Source of the DNA: Guyanagaster necrorhizus
Taxonomy: Eukaryota; Basidiomycota; Agaricomycetes; Agaricales; Physalacriaceae
Length of the DNA: 64,000 bases
Direction: 5' to 3'
Assembly (NCBI RefSeq): GCF_019112545.1
Contig: NW_025064904.1
Location: 372,001-436,000 of the forward strand
This document shows, piece after piece, positions 21,054-34,951 of this stretch. The notes under the pieces are model-generated. The model worked only from the letters and a program-made list of their open reading frames with translations. It was not told the origin of the DNA and made no database searches. Within the stretch, counting starts at the first letter, position 1, and the number at the start of each line of letters is the position of its first letter. The position numbers and the translations under genes are program-made.

Positions 21054-23502
21054 AACTTGGTCCTCCCTCCAGAGGATGAAATTTGACACACTGATTCTCT
21101 TGCTGAATACATCCAGGAGCAGACATATATTGAGTATAAAACTGCCCAAGAGGATGCTCTCTTCAAATGATACCCCCAAGCTTGAGAGAGAGCAGACTGG
21201 AAGAGAGGCTTGATAAGCCCTAGAACCTCTACTATTGACCATACTCTTGTCAATTTTCTTTCTCTCTTTAGAGAACCCAGCACCTCTGATAACCTCAAGT
21301 ATGACTCATAGTCAGAGACCCCCAAAGGTATCATTCATGCAGATGACATTCACAGACAAGCATCACTCAATCTTGACAATGACTGCCTATTATTATATAA
21401 GATCAACTCAATCACCAAGACTGACAATATTTCACATCAGAATGGAGACTTACTCAGTGTGAGGAGAGATCTTGGAGGTGATGAAGAATATATCAACCCC
21501 ATAGGAGATCTCAAATGACTCCTAGACAGGCACATCATGACTCTCTTCCTCTGACTCAGATTCTATCAAAACTTTCACTGATATCACAGAGCAGTGGCAG
21601 CAAAAGCAGCAAGAGAGGAGGCTCTTGAGGAGCAACAATGAAGGTGAGAGCCTTCTCTTCACTCCAGACCAGATGATGCTGGACCTAGCACTCAGCAGCA
21701 GCAGCAGCCTGGCTGATCCAGAAACCTATGACCTGCTCAATGACAGTTTTCTCATTGAGAGAACTGAGGATGGGAAAGAGATGGGTGAGGAGAAGAAGGA
21801 CCCACTCTCTGAGTGGGGAAGTATCTTTATGAAATGACCAACAGAAGAAGAGTTGGCAAGGAAGATGCAAGAGAAGTGTCAGGGCAAGTTTTTACTGCTG
21901 TATCAGGAAGAGGCAGCCAGCTTATGGAAGGATGACACCTGGTTGGTGTTACCTATAGGACTAAGGTACACTGCTACTAACAGTGTCAAGCATGTGGATA
22001 TTATTCAATATATAGCCACTAAGCAGACTATTTTCATTTATAACAAAAAATATTTAGAACACCAGTTAGGGCTGCTACTAGCATATAAGTTCAGATTTGA
22101 CATTCAGCTGATGCCATGGATGCCAAGTGTGGCACCAAGCTGAGCCATTTACATAGCACCATCAATCTGAAGCTCATTGTCATGATACACATTCATGACT
22201 TCTGCCATCTGCAGCATGGTATCTCAGCTTACACAAAGCTGACCATAGCTCAGAGACCTATACCAGAATCTATGAGCATAGCTGATATGCTGACCCTTTG
22301 CTGAGCAACTGCTGCCTGATGAAGCTGAAGGCAGCAGAAGTGGAAAGGCCCCTGAAGCACCTCTCCCCATGGAAGACAACTCTGAAGTGCTTGAATTAGG
22401 ATTTACTATCCAAAACAGATATATTGTATAAAAGAAGGTTCTACTGCCAGGAAGTCTCATTGCTGATGATAACTCTCTCCATTCTTTCCCAGGGCTCCCA
22501 ATATTATAGACCATCTTGCTATTTGATGGGATCCTGAATCCAATGACTGCCCTTGCAGCTGATGCCACCATACTTAATGTTAAGCCAGTTCTTGTATGTG
22601 AGCCCCATTCATTCAGAGAGGCATCTAAAGACATCAATAGATTTCTCACTGACTGTGACCAGTATTTCCAGATATTCATCTTGTACTTCCTACTCAATAC
22701 ATACAAGGTCACATTTGCCATAACCCATATAGAGGACAAGGTGAAAATATGATGGATACTTCTCACTCTCATGTTCTGGTCAACCACACAGTAGTACTAT
22801 CAGATGCTATCATGGCCAGTGCTCAAACAGATGATCATTAACAAGTTTATGGACTTAGCAGTGCAAGAAGTACACAAGCAGAAGATGAAGAAGTTCAAGA
22901 TGGCTGACAAACTGGCCACTGAGTATTTTGACAAGCTGGAACAGCTTGACAAACTTATGGGAGTCAGGGATAACATTACAGACATAGGCTGAATGGTCGA
23001 ATATATGAAGATGAGAGCACTGCCTTCCTATCTAAAGATCATTTCAGATCTTGGGCAGAATATTCCAAAGGGGTATGATGTGTAGAAGGAGTGCATTATC
23101 ACAATGTACAGAGAATGACAGCAGCAGAAGGCTGAGCAGATTACTCTGTCCACCAGAGTACAGAAGCATCAGAGACAGGGCATAAAGCCCACTCTCTCCA
23201 GTTTGAATACATCCACCAAGTCTGGTGGCTCAATCCCAACTTTTTCCTATAGTGAGAAGAAAACCAGTACAGGTATAACATTTACTAGAACAGGTAAGCC
23301 TATAGATATAGATTGACTTAAGAAGAAGGATAAGTATTTCAACTGTGGCCAGAAGGGCCACATGGCATGAGACTGTCTGCAGAAGAAGAACAAGCACACT
23401 TGAGAGGACCTTAGGGCCTTAATCACTGAGTTACAGAAGAAGGAAGAAGGCCTTAGACTAGAGACAAAGGTCAAGAAGGTAAAAGACAGGGCTGAGTAGT
23501 GA
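21054..23502 (+). pseudogene. gag: Element C: gag, 3' part
   Basis: Gag resumes after D. A Ser-rich acidic region (21625-21837) aligns with that of A and G. The capsid-like region is about 22700-23000 (AVQEVHKQKMKKFKM, EYFDKLEQLDKL). The knuckle at about 23338-23380 reads CGQKGHMA with decayed cysteines. Gag ends at TGA 23500-23502, which overlaps GTG 23499, the start of the pol frame. Multiple stops. Confidence 0.8.
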
Positions 23503-26500
23503 GTGATTCTGCTGACTCAGCCAAAATAGAGAGCAGTGTGTCACAAACAGATGCTGAATGAACTGATATCATCTCTGTAGTATTATCTATGTCTAAATTA
23601 TGCATGCATTCAAATATACCTGATATTATCACTCAAAAGTTGAAATCACTCAAAGCACAAACTCAACTGCCTACAGGCTGAACAGGAGCAGAGAGCCTCA
23701 TTGGCTGGCCTAAGCCATTCAACACCAAATAGACTTGGTGAGCCATCAAAGACATAAAAGACAAGGCTGTGGCAAAAGCCATTCTCAAGAATTAGGTCTA
23801 TAAGATCTGAGCTGAAAAAGTGATCGACAAGATGGTTGAAGGAATGAAGGAGGCTGAATGCTGCCAAGCCCTGAAATGACTCAATGAGCTTCAGGGACTA
23901 CAAAAGTTCATCCAACAGTCTAAAACCCTGGGCTGAGATCTCTTAGCCAAGATCCAGATTGAGATACTTATATCTCGAAGCACCTATACAGTCACAGCCC
24001 TGATTGACAGTGGCTGCACAGGTAGCTCAATCAATCATGCTTTTGTCATCAAGCACAAACTTCTCACTTGGACTACAGCAGCCCCAATTCTGGTTTACAA
24101 TATAGACAGAACAAAGAACTAGGTCAGTTTAATTACTGAGTTCATCAAGCTGAGACTCACAATCAGTGATCATTCTAAAAGGATCAACCTGACCATAACC
24201 AACCTCAGGACTAAGGAGATCTTCCTTGGTCATGACTGATTGATCTGCCACAATCCACTAATCAACTGGAAGACCAGTCACATTATATTTGCAAGATGCT
24301 GATACTGGAAGATCCCATTCAAATTGCCTGATGAAGACTCCAAGGACCAATAGGATGAGGAAATGGAGAATGGCAAGACTATTCTTGCCATAGATTTACA
24401 GAAGGCCATACACATTTGCACTATGCATCATGCAAATAATCTAGCCATGAAGGCCAATGCAGAGAAGAAGGAGAAGACATTCAAAAAAATAGTGCCTGAA
24501 TGGGTATGAGATTATCATGACCTATTTGAAAAAAAGAGCTTTGACAAGCTACCAACATCAAAGCCTTGGGATCATGTGATTGAGCTAATCCCCAATGCTA
24601 ATGCCAACTTGGACTGCAAGACATATCCACTTGGCAACAATGAACAGCAAGAACTTGTCTATCAGATGGATTCAGCCATCAAAGTCTTCAATGGCCTTTT
24701 CCTTCTTCTTCATTAAAAAGAAGGATGGCAAACTCCACTCAGTACAAGATTACCAGAAGCTTAACAAAATGATGATCAAAAATCGTTATTCACTTTTGTT
24801 AATTTCTGAACTAATAGATAAGCTTCAGAGAGCCCAGTACTACACCAAACTGGATGTCTGCTGAGGCTACAACAATATACAAATCAAAGAGAGCAATGAG
24901 TGGAAGGCCACCTTCCATACTAATCAAGAGCTGTTTAAGCTAATGGTCATGTTCTTTAGTCTGACCAACTCTCCAGCCACTTTCCAGTAGATAATGAACA
25001 ATATCTTTAAGGACCTCATCACCACTGGAAAGGTTACAATCTATTTAGATGATATTCTCATAATGTCCAAAACCCAAGAGAAGCACTGAAAGCTAGTCTG
25101 ACAGATACTAGCCCTTATGAGGAAGCATTGGTTGTTCCTTAAGGCTGAAAAATGTGAATTTGAGGTACTCAAAACTAAGTACCTCAAGGTCATCATTAGT
25201 GAAGGGAGCATTAGAATGGACCCCATTAAAGTGGCTGAAGTAACAGAATGGCCAGAGCCAACAAAGAAAAAGGAATTACAATCATTCTTTGGCTTCACAA
25301 ACTTTTACTGGCAGTTTATTTGGGACTACAGCAAGATAGTCTGACCTATGACCCAACTAACCAGCAATACACCATAGTTCTGGGGCTTGGCTCAACAAAT
25401 AGCATTCAATGATCTTAAATGCCAACTAGCAGGAGATGTAGTTCTCATGATCCTGACTCAGGATAGACAATTCCATATCAAAGCCAACTCAAGCAAAGGT
25501 GCTATCAGTGCCATCCTATCTCAGGAACAGGATGGCCAGTAGCATCCAGTTGTGTTTCTATCTAAAGCATTGACTATTATAGAATGCAACTATGAAATAT
25601 ACAATAAAGAACTGTTGGCAATAATGCTTGCCTTAGAGGAGTGGCAGCATTATTTGATTAGAGCAATCGAGATTTTGGAGATCTGGACAGATCATCAAAA
25701 TCTATGATATTTCCAACAACTACAGAAGCTGAACTGCCAGCAAGCTAGGTGGGTAACCAAGCTTAGCCAATACTAATATATGCTATACCATAAAGCTGGT
25801 GCAGCAAACAAGAAGGCTGATCTTCTCAGCTGATGCACTGACTATGACCAGAGAGAAAGTGACAATAAAGGAGTCACCCTATTAAAGCCTGAACACTTTC
25901 AGGCAATGATAATATCAATAGAGAAGGAGATTCACAAGTGCATCAAGAGTGTGACTTGGAATAATCATAAATAGGACCAATGAGTGACTCCATCACTTAA
26001 CCATGAGCAGAGAATGACAAAGAAAAGAGGATTGATCTGCTATAATAGATGAATCTATATTCCCCAGCATCAAACACTTCATAGTGAGATTATTGCCATG
26101 TGTCACAATCATGCAACTGCCAGACACCCAGGTATTGCCAAGACCAAGGAGCTTGTACTATGAGAATATTGGTGGCCTAAGATAGGCAACAACATTATAC
26201 AATATGTTAAAGCATGTAAAGCCTGCCAATGAGGCAAGGCTTTGATGCAGCTATGGGCTACATCACTCCATCCAAATGAGATTTCATCATCACCATGGAC
26301 TCATATTTTGGTGGATATAATCATCAGATTACTAAACTGCAATAGTTATGATACAATTTTCATCATAGTTGATTGCTTTTTCAAAGCAATCATTCCAATC
26401 ATATACTTTATCAAACTCATATCAGAAGAATGGACAAAGATCTTATGAGATGAGATATATGCCAAGTATAGTATGCCACAAGTCATCATTTCTGATACTG

Positions 26501-27419
26501 CCTCCTTAACATCAAGTGGAACATGTCAACCATGTATCATCCTCAAACTGATGGGCAAACAGAATGAGTAAACCAAGAGGTGGAAAAATACCTTTGCCTC
26601 TTCATCAACTACAGACAGGATGACTGGGTGGAATAGTTGGCACTTGCTGCCTTCCAATACAATAATAGGATCTATTCAGCCACTGGAAAGACTCTGTTCT
26701 TTGTCAATTTTAGGCAACATCCATATGTCACTTGAACCAAATCACATTACACTATGACACCTGCATCCACAGACTTTGCTACAACCATGGTGAAAATTCA
26801 TAATGAAACTAAAGCAGCCCTTGAAAAGGCTGCATCCATGATGAAGAAGCAGTATGACAAACATTGTCATGCAGCTCATGAATATTCAGTCAACAATAAA
26901 GTTTGGCTAGATATGACAAACTTTCACCTTCTATGACTGAAACAGAAGCTTGCTGACAAGCATACAGGACTCTTTTCTATTCTTGCAAAAGTCAGCAATT
27001 CTGCCTATAGATTATGCCTTCTAAACACTTGAAAGATACATGACATCTTTAACAAGATACTCCTATCTTTTTATATTGTGTCAGCATTTTCAAATCAAAA
27101 ACACCTACCTCCATCATCTTTGGACCTGGTCAATGATGAGGAACACTATGAAATAGACTAGATTCTCAACCATAAACTCTACAAAGTTAAAGCTTATAGT
27201 GGAGGAATGACAACTACAGTTGACTATCTAGTCAGCTAGAAGAGGTACAGTCCAGAGTCAAATTAATGGGTTAATGAAAAAAATATGAACACTGAGGATG
27301 CTATATACAACTATGAACAGGCATTGAACTGATATTTTATCAGTTAATGTCTTCATGAATCTTATGAGAAGAAGAGCAGGTTATCTGCTCTTGGATGTCA
27401 TAACTTATCCCTAAATTAG
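23499..27419 (+). pseudogene. pol: Element C: pol (PR-RT-RH-IN-chromodomain)
   Basis: Protease LIDSGCTGSSIN at about 24000 is intact at DSG. RT runs from about 24690 (FFFIKKKDGKL) to 25340, with intact YLDD at 25042-25053; a frame change relative to protease shows an indel. RNase H about 25470-25830 (NYEIYNKELLAIML). The integrase HHCC is at about 26100-26230. The DDE core begins at about 26300 (VDIIIRLL) but lacks some 100 bases around the second Asp, since ISDT at 26490 joins directly to the region before YHPQTDGQTE. The chromodomain is decayed (about 27140-27310). The gene ends at TAG 27417-27419 (TAA elsewhere). Confidence 0.85.
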
Positions 27420-27451
27420 CTATCAGAATGATGGTCTTAAGGAGAGAGTAA

Positions 27452-27924
27452 TATTATGATTTTTCCTCATTTTTATCTTTTATTCAAGGGATTGACCTCT
27501 ATATTTGATTAGTCAGAGTGCTTAGACCAGTGCTTAGGACCATGGGACAGGCTTTAGTCATCACAACAATGCCTAGTTGGTCATTGTCCTTTGATGCAAT
27601 GGTAACTGCTCAATGATAGACAATACCCTTTTGTAGATAGCTTAATGACACTGGACAAAACACTTTATAATGCCAGGATGCACAATTAGATAGTTATATC
27701 TGTAGAATGGATGATGACTGATATATAAGTAGCATAGCTCTCACTGTAATATCTCCAGCTTCCAGCTAAAGTTTATTCTTCTACTATCTTATCTCAAGCC
27801 AGTCTAAAGGCCTTGAGACACAAAGCCATATAGCACATCAAGTGAACTCTGATGTCATCTGTCTGAAGTGCAAGACAGCATCAGTTTATCATGTGTTTAA
27901 GTCATATGTTATTTGGGCTTAACA
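27452..27924 (+). repeat. Element C: 3' LTR
   Basis: 473 bases, TATTATGATT (decayed TG) to GGCTTAACA. Its sequence is close to the LTRs of G, and clearly different from the LTR at 130-592 that stands at C's 5' end. The purine tract GGAGAGAGTAA precedes it. Confidence 0.9.
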
Positions 27925-28103
27925 ATTGTCTTGCATCAGGGCAGTGTCACATTTCAGATTGTAGAGGCTGTGTTTAATTGAAACATCCCCATGGCCCTAG
28001 TGCTGTTCCATGGTTCTTTAGGCACTGGTATAGATACTCTGACTAAACATAAATAGGGGTTAATATGACAAGAAAAGAAAGAAAGATAGAAAAAATTATA
28101 ACA
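27925..28103 (-). repeat. Element N: LTR fragment, minus strand
   Basis: Read downward from 28103 this begins TGTTATAATTTTTTC and continues with the family-1 motif ACCCCTATTTATGTTTAGTCAGAG before becoming unalignable. ACTAG at 28104-28108 resembles a decayed ACCAG and would be the right TSD in element E's RT. The rest of N is expected beyond the K-C pair, left of the window. Confidence 0.6.
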
Positions 28104-28108
28104 ACTAG

Positions 28109-30541
28109 TACAAAACTATCAGAGGCTTAACAAAATAATGATCAAAAATTATTACCCATTGCTGTTAATTTTGGATCTCATAGATAAGCTCCAAGGAGCC
28201 TGATATTACACCAAGTTAGATGTCTGCTGGAGCTATAACAATGTATGGATCAAGAAGGGCAACAAATGAAAAGCCACCTTCTGCACCAACCAGGAACTAT
28301 TTGAGCTGACAGTCATGTTCTTTGGCCTTACCAATTTGCTGGCAACCTTCTAATAGATGATGAACAACATATTCAAGGATCTCATTGCCACTGGCAAGGT
28401 CACCATCTGCTTGGACAACATTTTAATTATGTCCAAGACCTAGAAAGAACACTGATGAATAGTTTCACAGGTACTAGCTTTGATGAGGAAACACTATCTT
28501 TTCCTCAAAGCTGAGAAATGCAAGTTTGAGGTACTTGAGACTGAGTATCTCAGAGTTATCATCAGTGAAGGGAGTATTAGAATTGACCCCATCAAGATGG
28601 CAGGAGTAACAGAATAGCCAGAATCAACAAAGAAAAAGGAGTTGCAATCCTTTTTTGGATTTACCAACTTCTACTGCTGGTTCATTCATGACTATAGCAA
28701 AGTGGTCCAGCTGATGATGCAATTAACCAGCAATACCTCATGGACCTGGAGTCTCTCTCAGCAAACAGCATTTAACAATCTCAAAAGGTGACTAACAGAA
28801 GATGTCATTCTCATCATCCTGACTCAGAAGGGAAAGTTCTGAGTTGAGGCTGATTCCAGCAAAGGCACCATCAGCACCATCCTCTCTCAGGAACAAGGCA
28901 ACAAGTGGAGACTGGTTGCATTCCTATCAAAGGCCCTGACAATCACAGAATGCAATTATGAGATCTATGATAAGGAGCTGTTAGCTATAATGCTTGCTCT
29001 AGCTGAATGGTGATACTACCTGATCAGATCAGCTCAGGCTTTTGAAGTCTGGACCAATCACCAAAACCTCTGATACTTCCATTTGCCTCAAAAGCTGAAC
29101 TGATGACAAGCCTGATGGATCACAGAATTATCAGAATATGAATACATGCTATACTACAAGGCCAGCACAGCCAATAAAAAGGCAGACCTACTCAGCAGGT
29201 GGGCCAACCACAATCAGAGAGAAAGTGATAATGAGGGAGTGGTTTTCTTAAAGCTGGAGCACTTTTGAGCAATGATAATGCCCATCAAAGAAGAGATTCA
29301 TGAGTGCATCAAGAGCATGATATGGAACACTTACAAGTGGGATCAAAGAGTAGCACCCTCACTCAATCATGAGTGAGGAATGATGAAAGAGGCAGGAATG
29401 ATCTATTATGATAGTCAAATATACATTTCTAGGGATCAAGCCCTTTGTGGTGAAATCATTGCTATATGCCATAATCTTGCAATAGCTAGACACTCAGAAA
29501 TTGTAAAGACCAAGGAACTAGTACTATGTGAGTACTGGTAGCTAAAAATAGGCATTGACATTGAATAATATGTCAAAGCTTATGATATATATCAGTGAGG
29601 AAAATTCTTGACACAAGCATGCACTGCCTCTCTACACTCCAATGAAGTCTCAACTACTCTATGGACTCACATTTCAGTTGACATGATAACTAGACTATCA
29701 GAAAGTAATAGTTATAATACTATCCTCATCATTATTGATCACTTCTTGAAAGCAATCATTCTGGTCATATGTTTCACAGATTTAACATCTGAGAGATGGG
29801 CTAAAATCCTATGTGATGAAGTATATGCAAAGTACAGGATGCCTCAAGTGGTCATTTCAGATAGGGGTCTCCAATTTGTCTCCAAATTCCTCAACAATTT
29901 CTATCAACTCCTAAACATTAAACAAAATGTCTTAATGGCATACCATCCTCAAACAGATGGGCAAACTGAGAGGGTAAATCAAGAAGTTGAAAAATACTTA
30001 TGTTTTTTCATCAACCACAGACAAGATGATTGGATGGAATGGTTAGCCCTAGCTGCCTTCCAACACAACAATCATGTCCACTCAGCAACAGGCAACTCAC
30101 CATTCTTCATAAATTTTAAATGACACCCTAATGTTGCTCAAAACATCCATATGCATACCTTCACTCTAGCCTCATTAGACTTCACCACTACCATGGCAAA
30201 GATACATGAAGAGATGCAATGTGCTCTAGAGCATACAGTAGCTACTATGAAAAAGCAATATGACAAGCACCAATGCACTGCACATTCCTATTCTATCAAT
30301 GACAAGGTGTAGCTAGACACCATAAACCTTCATCTTCTCCAGCCAAAGCAGAAACTATCTGACAAATGCATAGGACCATTCTCAATAATCTCTAAAGTGG
30401 GAGCAGCCACTTATAAATTGCATCTTCCAGCACACTGAAAAATCCACAATATCTTTAACAAAACCCTTCTAACACCCTATGTGGCTCCAGCCTTTCCCAA
30501 CCAGCAGTGACCTCTGCCACCACTGCCAGATCTAATTAATG
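28109..30541 (+). pseudogene. pol: Element E: pol from RT to integrase C-terminal domain
   Basis: Begins abruptly inside RT (QNYQRLNKIMIKN). The RT box at about 28411 is CLDN instead of YLDD. RNase H is at about 28840-29210 (VEADSSKGTISTI; NYEIYDKELLAIML). The integrase core is open at 29608-30123 (171 codons), with ISVDMITRL, ISDRGLQFVSK and TERVNQEVEKY, so the D, D and E positions are all kept. F interrupts the gene at 30547, after LPDLINDE. Confidence 0.85.
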
Positions 30542-30546
30542 ATGAA

Positions 30547-31045
30547 TGTTATGTGCATGCCACCAGCCTCCATATCACTTCAACCAACCATGGATTTAAT
30601 CATGGAGACCCACTAGACTCCAGCCACTCCCCATTACTTATTAATTTCATTTTCACCATTATCATTTCACATCTGTATTTCACATTGTAATATCTAGACC
30701 CCAAACTTGGTAGTGAATATTGACATTAGAACCCAATGAAACCTGACTCAGAATTAGCTACTATTAGTATATAAAGTCATATATAACTATTGTAACTATT
30801 CAGTTCAAATATCAACTTGGATAGCCCTATACACTTCATACTCACTTCAACTCCTTCTTCCTCATCCATTGGATTCTGCTCTGAAGGGTACTCCTCTTCA
30901 CTTCTCTGACAAAACTCTATTCCATCTATTCAAACCCTTGGGCCCCAACTCAAGGGTAATGTTGCTAATAGCTTTATTGACACCCATACACTCTGCTGGT
31001 CTCTGCATGTGCACTCGAACCCACTTGATTAGTATGTTCCTAACA
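30547..31045 (+). repeat. Element F: 5' LTR
   Basis: 499 bases, TGTTATGTGCATGC to TTCCTAACA. It contains TATATAAAG (30768-30776) and the self-priming segment AGTTCAAATAT (30802-30812). Confidence 0.94.
30768..30812 (+). promoter_or_regulatory. Element F: predicted promoter and RNA 5' end
   Basis: TATATAAAG is followed 34 bases later by AGTTCAAATAT, the exact complement of the primer-binding site (31048-31058). The spacing equals that of family 1. Confidence 0.55.
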
Positions 31046-31047
31046 GT

Positions 31048-31058
31048 ATATTTGAACT
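31048..31058 (+). promoter_or_regulatory. Element F: self-complementary primer-binding site
   Basis: ATATTTGAACT, two bases after the LTR, gives an 11-base exact match to the reverse complement of 30802-30812, the same pairing length as reported for Tf1. Confidence 0.65.
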
Positions 31059-31085
31059 CAAACCCTTGAGTCAAAAATTTTTATC

Positions 31086-34000
31086 ATGTCCACCACATTT
31101 ATCCAATCCACAGAAACTGATCCTAAACAAACCCAGCCTACCCATTCAAACATGTTTTCCATAGAAGACATTCCAGCCTCTGCCTCAAAGAAACAATCAG
31201 GCCTTTTCAGATTGGCCTCCAGTGGAGGACAACCTTCCCATAGAGAAACCTACAATCACTTTAGCTTCACTGCCCACTAACCTAATTATGATGATTTCTC
31301 TAACCCTTTTGATGCTATCAGCATCTCAACCAATGAAGCCTGATAGGCCAGCCTGATGTACAGTGCCTGAACTGACCCTCCAATAGACTCCTTATTCCTG
31401 AGCAACATGCATGAGAATTTAGACAGCCCAGACTCAGAGAGCAGGAGTGAAGACACTCTCACCCATACTCCCATCTAATGGAAACCAGATGATAACTCAC
31501 TAAACCCTTTTATAGAAGGGTCAGATAGATCAAGATGACCAAGTGGTCTCAATGGCCCAGGCAGCTCTGATGGCCCCACAGGAAGCAACAATCCAAACCA
31601 GCAGAACATGTTTTTAGAATTTATAAACCTGTTACAAGGAGTCTTTGCTCTCTTAATAACCTTAAACCAGCCACTATTCATACCAAAGTCAAGGAACCAG
31701 AACCATTTGATAGCTCTGACCCTTGCAAACTGAAAGTCTTTATCATCTCTCTTCAGTTGAACTTCAATGACAGACCTACTGTGTTTGCAACAGATGCTAA
31801 TAAAATCAACTATGCCATTTTCTTCCTAGCTGGCACTGTGCTTAACTGGTTCAAACCAGACATTCTTAACCCCAATCTGCAGAATCCACCAGCCTGGAAA
31901 TTCTCCTATGCAGCTTTCTTAGATGAGCTTTATAGTAACTTCAGCCTCTTTGATGCTATCAAAGATGCCAAAGATGCATTAGAACACTTTCAGATGCATG
32001 ATGGAGATTAGATCATGAAGTATATAGTCCAATTCAACCAGTACACCTCACAAATTAGATACAGAGATAACTCTCTCCACCATGCCTTTTACTGTGGCCT
32101 CTGCACCCATATCAAGGATGACATAGCATATCATAAGAAGCTAAACAACCTTCATGATATGTGCTTCCTTGCTCAAGAACTTGATGCTTGCTACTAAATC
32201 CAGAAGACTGAAATTGCATATGAAAACTGGGACAATAAATTCTCCAACCAATTCTCCAACCCCAAATCCAAGGAGTCCAACACTTCTTCCTTGGACTCCA
32301 GCTCCACACCAAAATCTATCACCTCTAAGCTCTATGCTGACAAGCTAGATAAAGATGGCCATCTTACTCAGGAAGAAAAAGACTGCTGATGCTAGAACAA
32401 CCTTTGCATGTTCTGTGAAGCCAAACATAAAACTGAAGACTGTAACAAGTGGAAGGCAGTGGCCTCCACTAAGAGTCATGCAGCTGAAGTCGACACTGCT
32501 CCTATAGAGTTGGAAAACTAGGAAGCAATCCTATTCTCTCCATGTGAGTTCAGGATTCCATTGACTTTATTTGCACACCAGAAGTTATCACTCTCAATGC
32601 AATATTCCTTTCCAACCACTCCTTCTACATTCCTCTTTCAGCAGAATTACTGACTACTACAGAATCCAATGGTTCCCTAACTTGTATCATTCTGTGCTTT
32701 CTTGCTCTTATTGATTCTGGTTCTAGCCACTGCTTTATTGACACTAAGTATGTAGCTGCCAATGAAATCCCCATTAAAACCATCCTTAGCATACAACTTT
32801 AATTGTTTCATAGCTCTATTTGGAGCTATATATCTCAAATTGCAACCATTCCCATCTGTTTCCCATCTGGAGACACCTTTCCCATCAACTTCTATGTCAC
32901 TCCTCTAGATTTGTCTTGCAATCTTATCCTAGAATACAACTGGCTCTCCTGCTACAATCCACTGATTGACTGGGCTGAGAACAGTATCACTTTCTGCTCA
33001 AGCTACCAGAATCTCACTCCAACCAATTCCATGGCCTCCACCACATCCCAGAGACTTTCATGCCCACTGGACTCTATCAGTCTAACTTCTGAGGCTTCAC
33101 CCCATTCCAAATCCACCTTAGGTAGCTAGCAGACTCTATTCCCATATGAACCCATCTATTCCTATCCTCTCTCAGAGTCTTTTACTATGAAAGCACACCC
33201 AAAGGTCTCTATCATATCTGCTGCCACATTTGTCTAAGCCAGTGTAGAAGAAAGTGCTCAGCAGTTCACACTGCAGTCTTTCTTGCCTAATATTAGAGCC
33301 AAAGCCACATCTGCAGAACCAGCAGATCTTTCATCAATGCCAGTAGAGTATCATGATTTTGCAGATATCTTCAGTGATACCCTCTCCAAAAAGCTATCCA
33401 AACACAGGCTATATGACCTCAAATTTAACCTTGAAGAAGGAACATCTCTACTGCTTGGACCTATTTATTCTCTTTCAGAATCTGAATTCAAGGCTCTATA
33501 AGAGTTTATTGATGATAATCTGTGCAATAGGTTTATTACTCCATTTCACTCTCTGCATAGAGCTCTGGTCCTATTTGTCAAGAAAAATACTGATAAACTC
33601 TGACTCTGTGTTGACTACTGTGGCCTAAACAAAATCTCCAAGAAGGATTGCTACCCTCTTCCCCTCGTTTCTAATCTTTTTGACTCTGCCTGCTCTATAT
33701 GCATCTACACCAAGCTCTATCTGCAACATGCCTATCATCTCATTTACATAGCCAAAGAGAATGAATGGAAAACAGCCTTCCAGACCCATTACTGTTTTTT
33801 TAAATGGCATATCATGCTTTTTGGCCTCACAAATGCTTCAGTGGCATTCCAATAATTTGTGAATAATATATTCTCAGACATGCTTGATATATCAGTAGTA
33901 GTCTATCTTAATGACATCCTTATATATTTCAACAAATCAGAAGACCACCAGAAACATGTTTGTGAGATTCTATGCAGACTTAGAGCTAATAGACTCTACT

Positions 34001-34951
34001 GCAAGGGTTCCAAATATGAATTCAACTGGGATTCCATGGAATACCTAGGCTACATCCTATCATCTGAAGGACTTTGCATGTCTGAAGAAAAGGTCAAAGC
34101 TATTGTTGACTGGCCAGTGCTGTGAAAGGTCAAGGATATACAATCCTTTCTTAGCTTTGCCAACTTCTACTATTGCTTCATACATGAATATAGTGATATT
34201 GTTCTTCCCCTTATATGATTCACCTGCAAGAGAACTCCATGGAAATTTGATGACAAATGCTTGGCTGCCTTCAATGAGTTGAAACAGGCCTTTACACATG
34301 CCTCTATCCTTATCTACTAGGTCTTTGATCAAAAGATAGTGGTGGAAACTGATGCTTCCAATTATGCAATCACAGCTATCCTCTCTATCTATCTTGAAGA
34401 TGGCAAAATTCACCCCATTGCTTTCTACTTCTGAAGCCTCCACAATGCTGAGCTCAACTATGACATCTATGACAAAGAGCTTCTAGCTATTTTTGAAGCC
34501 TTTAAATATTGGTAGCACTATCTTAAAGGCTTCACAGACTCTATTGATGTTATAATGAACTATAAGAACCTTGAATACTTTGCCACCACTAAGATTCTAA
34601 CCCACTGATAGGTCTGCTGGTCCAAATACCTATCTCAGTTCAATCTAGTAATTTGGTTTCATTCTGGAAAATTTGGTGGAAAACTGGATGCACTCACTAA
34701 ATGATGGAATATCTACTCTAAAGAGAGGAATAGCTAATATGCCCAAGTTAACCCCCACAATTTCTGACCTGTGTTCATCCAAGAACAACTTTCTGCATTA
34801 TTCCATGCAACCTATCTCAAAGGCTTCACTCTACAGGCTAGTACCATTATGGATATTGACAAACTCTACACCAATATCAAACAAGCACAGTTGTCTGATC
34901 CTACATGCTCCAATGGCCTCTATCAAGCTAAGACCACTTCTGAATCCTCCC
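31086..34951 (+). pseudogene. gag-pol: Element F: gag-pol, gag to RNase H
   Basis: ATG 31086 (MSTTFIQSTETD). Capsid-like region about 31690-32190 (LQLNFNDRPTVFATDANK). Knuckle CMFCEAKHKTEDC at 32405-32443 with CX2CX3HX4C spacing. An in-frame TAG at 32519 occupies the same place as in B. Protease LIDSGSSHCFID at about 32707 (a 2-base insertion relative to B shifts its frame). RT about 33283-34200 with YLND at 33904-33915 in place of YLDD. RNase H about 34310-34600 (VVVETDASNY; ELNYDIYDKELLAI). Cut by element G before the integrase. Several stops. Confidence 0.88.

Noticed and set aside
28109..30541. Element E as a separate truncated insertion
   Set aside because: The junction at 28104-28108 looks like a target duplication of the minus LTR N within RT, so a missing left half outside the window explains it better than truncation.
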